DNA of 35,296 nt from Symploca sp. SIO2C1 (lineage in GTDB: Bacteria; Cyanobacteriota; Cyanobacteriia; Cyanobacteriales; Coleofasciculaceae), in NCBI GenBank assembly GCA_010692635.1, contig JAAHGL010000066.1:1-35296 (forward strand), given 5' to 3'. Positions 32,738 through 35,296 of this stretch are shown piece after piece (the stretch's first letter is position 1; the number at the start of each line of letters is the position of its first letter). The position numbers and the translations under genes are program-made. The notes under the pieces are model-generated. The model saw only the letters and a list, made by a program, of their open reading frames with translations. It did no database searches and had not been told where the DNA came from.

Positions 32738-34030
32738 ATGGAAATACCAAATCAAGAACCAATGATACCCAGCCAAGCAGGGCAATATATCTTAATTGTG
32801 GATGATAACTCTACCAATTTGAACTTTCTGTCTAGAACTTTAACCAATGCTGGTTGGGAAATTGCTGTAGCTACTAATGGCGCAATGGCAATACAACAGG
32901 TGAAAAATAACCCTCCCGCACTAATTTTGTTGGATGTCATGCTCCCAGGGAGTGATCAATTGGAAACTTGCAAAAAGCTAAAAGCTAATCCTGACACCCA
33001 AGATATTCCCATTATTTTTACCCTTTTGTCGGAAGCAGTGGCTCAATTCACAAATCTGCCTCTGGGGGTAGTGGATTACATTACTAAGCCCTTCGAGTCA
33101 GAAGAGCTGTTAGCTAGGGTGAGAGTTCACTTAGAAGTGCGTTCTTTGACTAAAAGCCTTGAGGAAAAAAAACAAGAACTCTCTGCCACCATGCAAAAGC
33201 TACAAGCAGCACAAAAGCAGATCATGGCCCAAGAGAAACTCGCCACAATAGGTGCTTTAACCGCTGGAGTAATTCATGAACTCAAGAATTCTCTGAACTT
33301 TGTCAACAACTATGCTCAAGGATCGGTAGAGTTAAGTGATGAACTCCTCGAAGAAATTGACAACCAATCTGAGAATCTTGAAACTGAGGCTGTTGACCAC
33401 ATTAAAGAGAGTTTAAATGAGCTTAGAGAGAATGTGGTAGTAATGAATCAGCAAGGTCAAAGAGCGGAGAGCATTATTCAGAATATGCTGATGCAGGCAC
33501 GGACTGACGACAATCAATTCCAACTGACTGACCTCAATAGTTTGTTAGACCAAGCTGTGAGGTTAACTTATCAGAGTAGACGGGCTCAGGACAATCGCTT
33601 CAACATCAAAATTAACACTGACTATGATGACTCCATTGAGCCACTAGAGCTGATATCTTCTGAACTGAGCCGTGCCTTTATTAACATTATTGACAATGCC
33701 TGCTATGCTATCCGATTGAAGCAGAAATATTACCAGGAACAGGGAAATAAAAAATCCTCAAAATTTAATCCCAAGCTATGGGTAAAAACCCAAAATCTAG
33801 GAGAAGTTGTAGAAGTTCGCATTCGTGATAATGGCATAGGAATACCAGCAGAGATTCAGAAGAAAATTTTCCAACCCTTCTATACCACCAAGCCAACTGG
33901 AGAAGGAACGGGTTTGGGTTTATCTCTGACTTATGAGATTATAGTAGATCAGCATAGAGGCATCCTCCAGCTCGACAGCCAACCAGGAGTTTATACAGAA
34001 TTTATCATTAGACTTCTTGCTCCAAGTTAG
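32738..34030 (+). CDS. response-regulator/histidine-kinase hybrid
   Basis: 430 residues from ATG 32738; a TTG at 32732 is in frame but less likely. A receiver domain is at about 16-133 with acidic pair DD (22-23), phospho-acceptor Asp66 in LILLDVML, Thr96 and Lys117 in ITKPF. A coiled linker follows (about 134-168). The H-box has His180 in AGVIHELKNSLNF. The HATPase domain has N-box FINIIDNACYAI (314-325), G1 DNGIGIP (364-370), F-box FQPFYTTKP and G2 GEGTGLGL (388-395). There is no sensor domain, so it is a cytoplasmic kinase with an N-terminal receiver, a layout common in cyanobacterial phosphorelays. The partner is unknown. It is followed by the LD-carboxypeptidase gene after 56 bp that hold a heptamer array. 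Confidence 0.93.
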   Translation: MEIPNQEPMIPSQAGQYILIVDDNSTNLNFLSRTLTNAGWEIAVATNGAMAIQQVKNNPPALILLDVMLPGSDQLETCKKLKANPDTQDIPIIFTLLSEAVAQFTNLPLGVVDYITKPFESEELLARVRVHLEVRSLTKSLEEKKQELSATMQKLQAAQKQIMAQEKLATIGALTAGVIHELKNSLNFVNNYAQGSVELSDELLEEIDNQSENLETEAVDHIKESLNELRENVVVMNQQGQRAESIIQNMLMQARTDDNQFQLTDLNSLLDQAVRLTYQSRRAQDNRFNIKINTDYDDSIEPLELISSELSRAFINIIDNACYAIRLKQKYYQEQGNKKSSKFNPKLWVKTQNLGEVVEVRIRDNGIGIPAEIQKKIFQPFYTTKPTGEGTGLGLSLTYEIIVDQHRGILQLDSQPGVYTEFIIRLLAPS

Positions 34031-34046
34031 GGACTCTCAAAAATTG

Positions 34047-34074
34047 ATTCTAAATTCTAAATTCTAAATTCTAA
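34047..34074 (+). repeat. heptamer repeat (ATTCTAA), four copies
   Basis: It lies between the kinase and LD-carboxypeptidase genes and ends 12 bp before the latter's start. Confidence 0.85.
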
Positions 34075-34086
34075 ATTCCTTTGTAT

Positions 34087-35001
34087 ATGACCAAAGATAG
34101 CCTTCCTCCGTGCCAATTACCGCCACCTCTCAAACCAGGTGATTTGCTAAGGATAATTTCTCCTAGTGGAGCTTTGCGTAAGTTTGAGGCATTCCACAAA
34201 GGAGTAGAGATTTGGCGATCGCGTGGCTACCGTATTGAACTGCAAGCTAACTGGGATGCGAGGGATGGTTACCTGGCTGGTACAGATGCCGAGCGACGTC
34301 AGCAGTTAGCAGCAGCTTGGCAAGACTCGGAATGTCGGGGTCTTTTGTGTAGCCGAGGTGGCTATGGTACTACTCGACTGCTCGAAGACTGGGAATGGCC
34401 CCTAACAGAGCAATCAACTCCCAAGTGGCTAATTGGCTTTTCTGATATTACGCCTTTACTTTGGAGTTTAGGTCAACTGGGTATCGGCGGGGTTCACGGT
34501 CCAGTATTGACAACTTTACCAGATGAGCCAGAATGGTCAATTAATCGTTTGTTTGACTGTGTTGAAGGTCGTCCTCTGGCTCCCTTAACTGGGGTTGGTT
34601 GGGGTGGTGGTAAAGTTAAGGGCATACTATTACCAGGTAACCTCACTGTTGCTACTCATTTGTTGGGAACACCAGTACAACCCCCAATGGATGGTACGAT
34701 TCTGGCTCTAGAAGACCTAGGAGAAGCTCCTTACCGCCTTGATAGGATGCTTACTCAGTGGCGCGCAAGTGGTGCTTTCAAGAGGGTTAGAGGTATTGCT
34801 CTAGGGCGTTTTAGCAGTTGTGAAGTATCCCAGGAAATTCCTAGCTGGACAGTAGAAGAAGTATTACGCGATCGCTTAGGTGATCTTGGTATTCCTATTG
34901 TCTGTGATCTACCTTTTGGTCATGAAGGGGTTAATGCTTCTCTGCCTGTAGGACAAATTGTTGAGCTAGATGGAAGCAATGGCACTTTGAGTTGGAGCTG
35001 A
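34087..35001 (+). CDS. ldcA: LD-carboxypeptidase (peptidase family S66)
   Basis: 304 residues from ATG 34087; a TTG at 34081 is also in frame. The enzyme removes the terminal D-Ala from the tetrapeptide of recycled peptidoglycan. The Ser-His-Glu triad is visible: Ser119 in GFSDIT, Glu209 in ALEDLGE and His279 in FGHEGVN. The oxyanion-side motif SRGGYGTTRLL is at 89-99, and PPPLKPGDLLRIISPSG opens the protein as usual. MccF, a microcin-immunity S66 enzyme, shares these motifs. I favour the LdcA role because of normal length and no toxin cluster nearby, but cannot exclude MccF-like activity. No signal peptide, so cytoplasmic. Confidence 0.92.
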   Translation: MTKDSLPPCQLPPPLKPGDLLRIISPSGALRKFEAFHKGVEIWRSRGYRIELQANWDARDGYLAGTDAERRQQLAAAWQDSECRGLLCSRGGYGTTRLLEDWEWPLTEQSTPKWLIGFSDITPLLWSLGQLGIGGVHGPVLTTLPDEPEWSINRLFDCVEGRPLAPLTGVGWGGGKVKGILLPGNLTVATHLLGTPVQPPMDGTILALEDLGEAPYRLDRMLTQWRASGAFKRVRGIALGRFSSCEVSQEIPSWTVEEVLRDRLGDLGIPIVCDLPFGHEGVNASLPVGQIVELDGSNGTLSWS

Positions 35002-35009
35002 ATTATCAA

Positions 35010-35130
35010 TGGATAATGGATAATGGATAATGGATAATGGATAATGGATAATTGATACTTGATAATGGATAATGGATAATGGATAATTGATACTTGATAA
35101 TGGATAATGGATAATTGATACTTGATAATT
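35010..35130. repeat. compound heptamer array (TGGATAA with TTGATAC interruptions)
   Basis: About 120 bp of TGGATAA units, interrupted three times by ATTGATACTTGATAA. The array as a whole forms a higher-order repeat. It ends exactly where the IS-end-like repeat starts. Confidence 0.85.
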
Positions 35131-35189
35131 AGGGCTTGCTGCATAAGTGTGGAAGCTATGCCATACAGTGCTTTCAATCATTTTGATGC
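35131..35189 (+). repeat. probable IS end
   Basis: AGGGCTTGCTGCATAAGTG begins the element; GTGTGGAAGCTAT and CTTTCAATC match the orphan copy at 13626-13684. A reading frame enters from the right and stops inside it. Confidence 0.6.
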
Positions 35190-35296
35190 CAAACAAGTCC
35201 AAGGTTTTTGAGCCCATCGAGACAATTTCCTTGCACCATCGTAGGGAAACACCCGCTTAAATTCGGAATATGAGGTAAAAGTAAGCAGATTTTTAA
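35178..35296 (-). CDS. 3' end of a probable transposase, cut by the window edge
   Basis: From the window edge the minus strand reads 38 codons without interruption to TGA at 35180-35178, ending FPYDGARKLSRWAQKPW and TCLASK. The Arg/Trp-rich end and its position overlapping the IS-end-like repeat suggest the C-terminus of a transposase whose body lies outside the window. Family not identified. Confidence 0.45.
   Translation of the reverse strand, partial: KNLLTFTSYSEFKRVFPYDGARKLSRWAQKPWTCLASK

Noticed and set aside
34920-35217. 83- and 85-codon minus-strand frames rich in Ile-His-Tyr
   Set aside because: They are translations of the heptamer array.
1-35296. tRNA or rRNA genes
   Set aside because: I looked for T-loop and acceptor patterns by eye and found none; a covariance-model scan would settle it.

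Overview
The window comes from a filamentous cyanobacterium (Oscillatoriales/Moorea/Coleofasciculus-like by feel; genus not resolvable). Grounds: ycf54 (chlorophyll cyclase accessory), the folD-crtE-DUF212 gene order, DUF4278 and other cyanobacteria-only small proteins, many GCGATCGC (HIP1-type) octamers, and heptanucleotide tandem repeats at many gene borders. All coding calls are homology judgements made by eye.

Layout. 1-1760: a decayed insertion sequence (332-1473) with 15-bp terminal inverted repeats, an internally deleted transposase, and a frameshifted small gene bracketed by two related hairpins. 1765-12234: four large genes, all on the minus strand, read in the order PNP/MTAN-EAD-STAND ATPase, receptor A, receptor B, TPR-CHAT. 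The receptors are tandem paralogues joining a cytoplasmic STAND-like AAA ATPase, one membrane helix and an extracytoplasmic branched-chain-amino-acid-type ligand-binding domain. Conflict-system domains (EAD, PNP effector, STAND ATPase, CHAT caspase-like protease) therefore sit next to an external sensor. This is the best candidate in the window for an undescribed signalling, defence or cell-death system. 12715-15202: an exported triple-SH3 protein converging on ubiD.

15203-16535: two small minus-strand genes (a Cys-rich protein and DUF4278), a terminator, a structured-RNA candidate that recalls HEARO/IscB omega-RNA, a MITE and a strong hairpin. 16536-18961: folD, crtE and a DUF212 membrane protein on the plus strand. 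19137-22719 (minus): an exported unknown, ycf54, pdxJ, and a membrane-anchored protein whose reading frame runs through ten copies of an octamer repeat. 23056: aroE. 24064-28650: a 1528-residue haemagglutinin-like two-partner-secretion exoprotein with fourteen 64-residue repeats. 28986-29197: a toxin-antitoxin remnant. 29658-32521: flotillin plus its YqiJ/NfeD-like partner. 32738-35001: a response-regulator/histidine-kinase hybrid and an LD-carboxypeptidase. The end of the window holds a heptamer array, then a probable IS end and the C-terminus of a probable transposase.

Most plus-strand genes after 16.5 kb and pdxJ, ycf54 and ubiD are housekeeping. The accessory and mobile signal is concentrated in 1-12.3 kb and in the repeat-rich intergenic stretches. 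I saw no tRNA, rRNA or CRISPR array.
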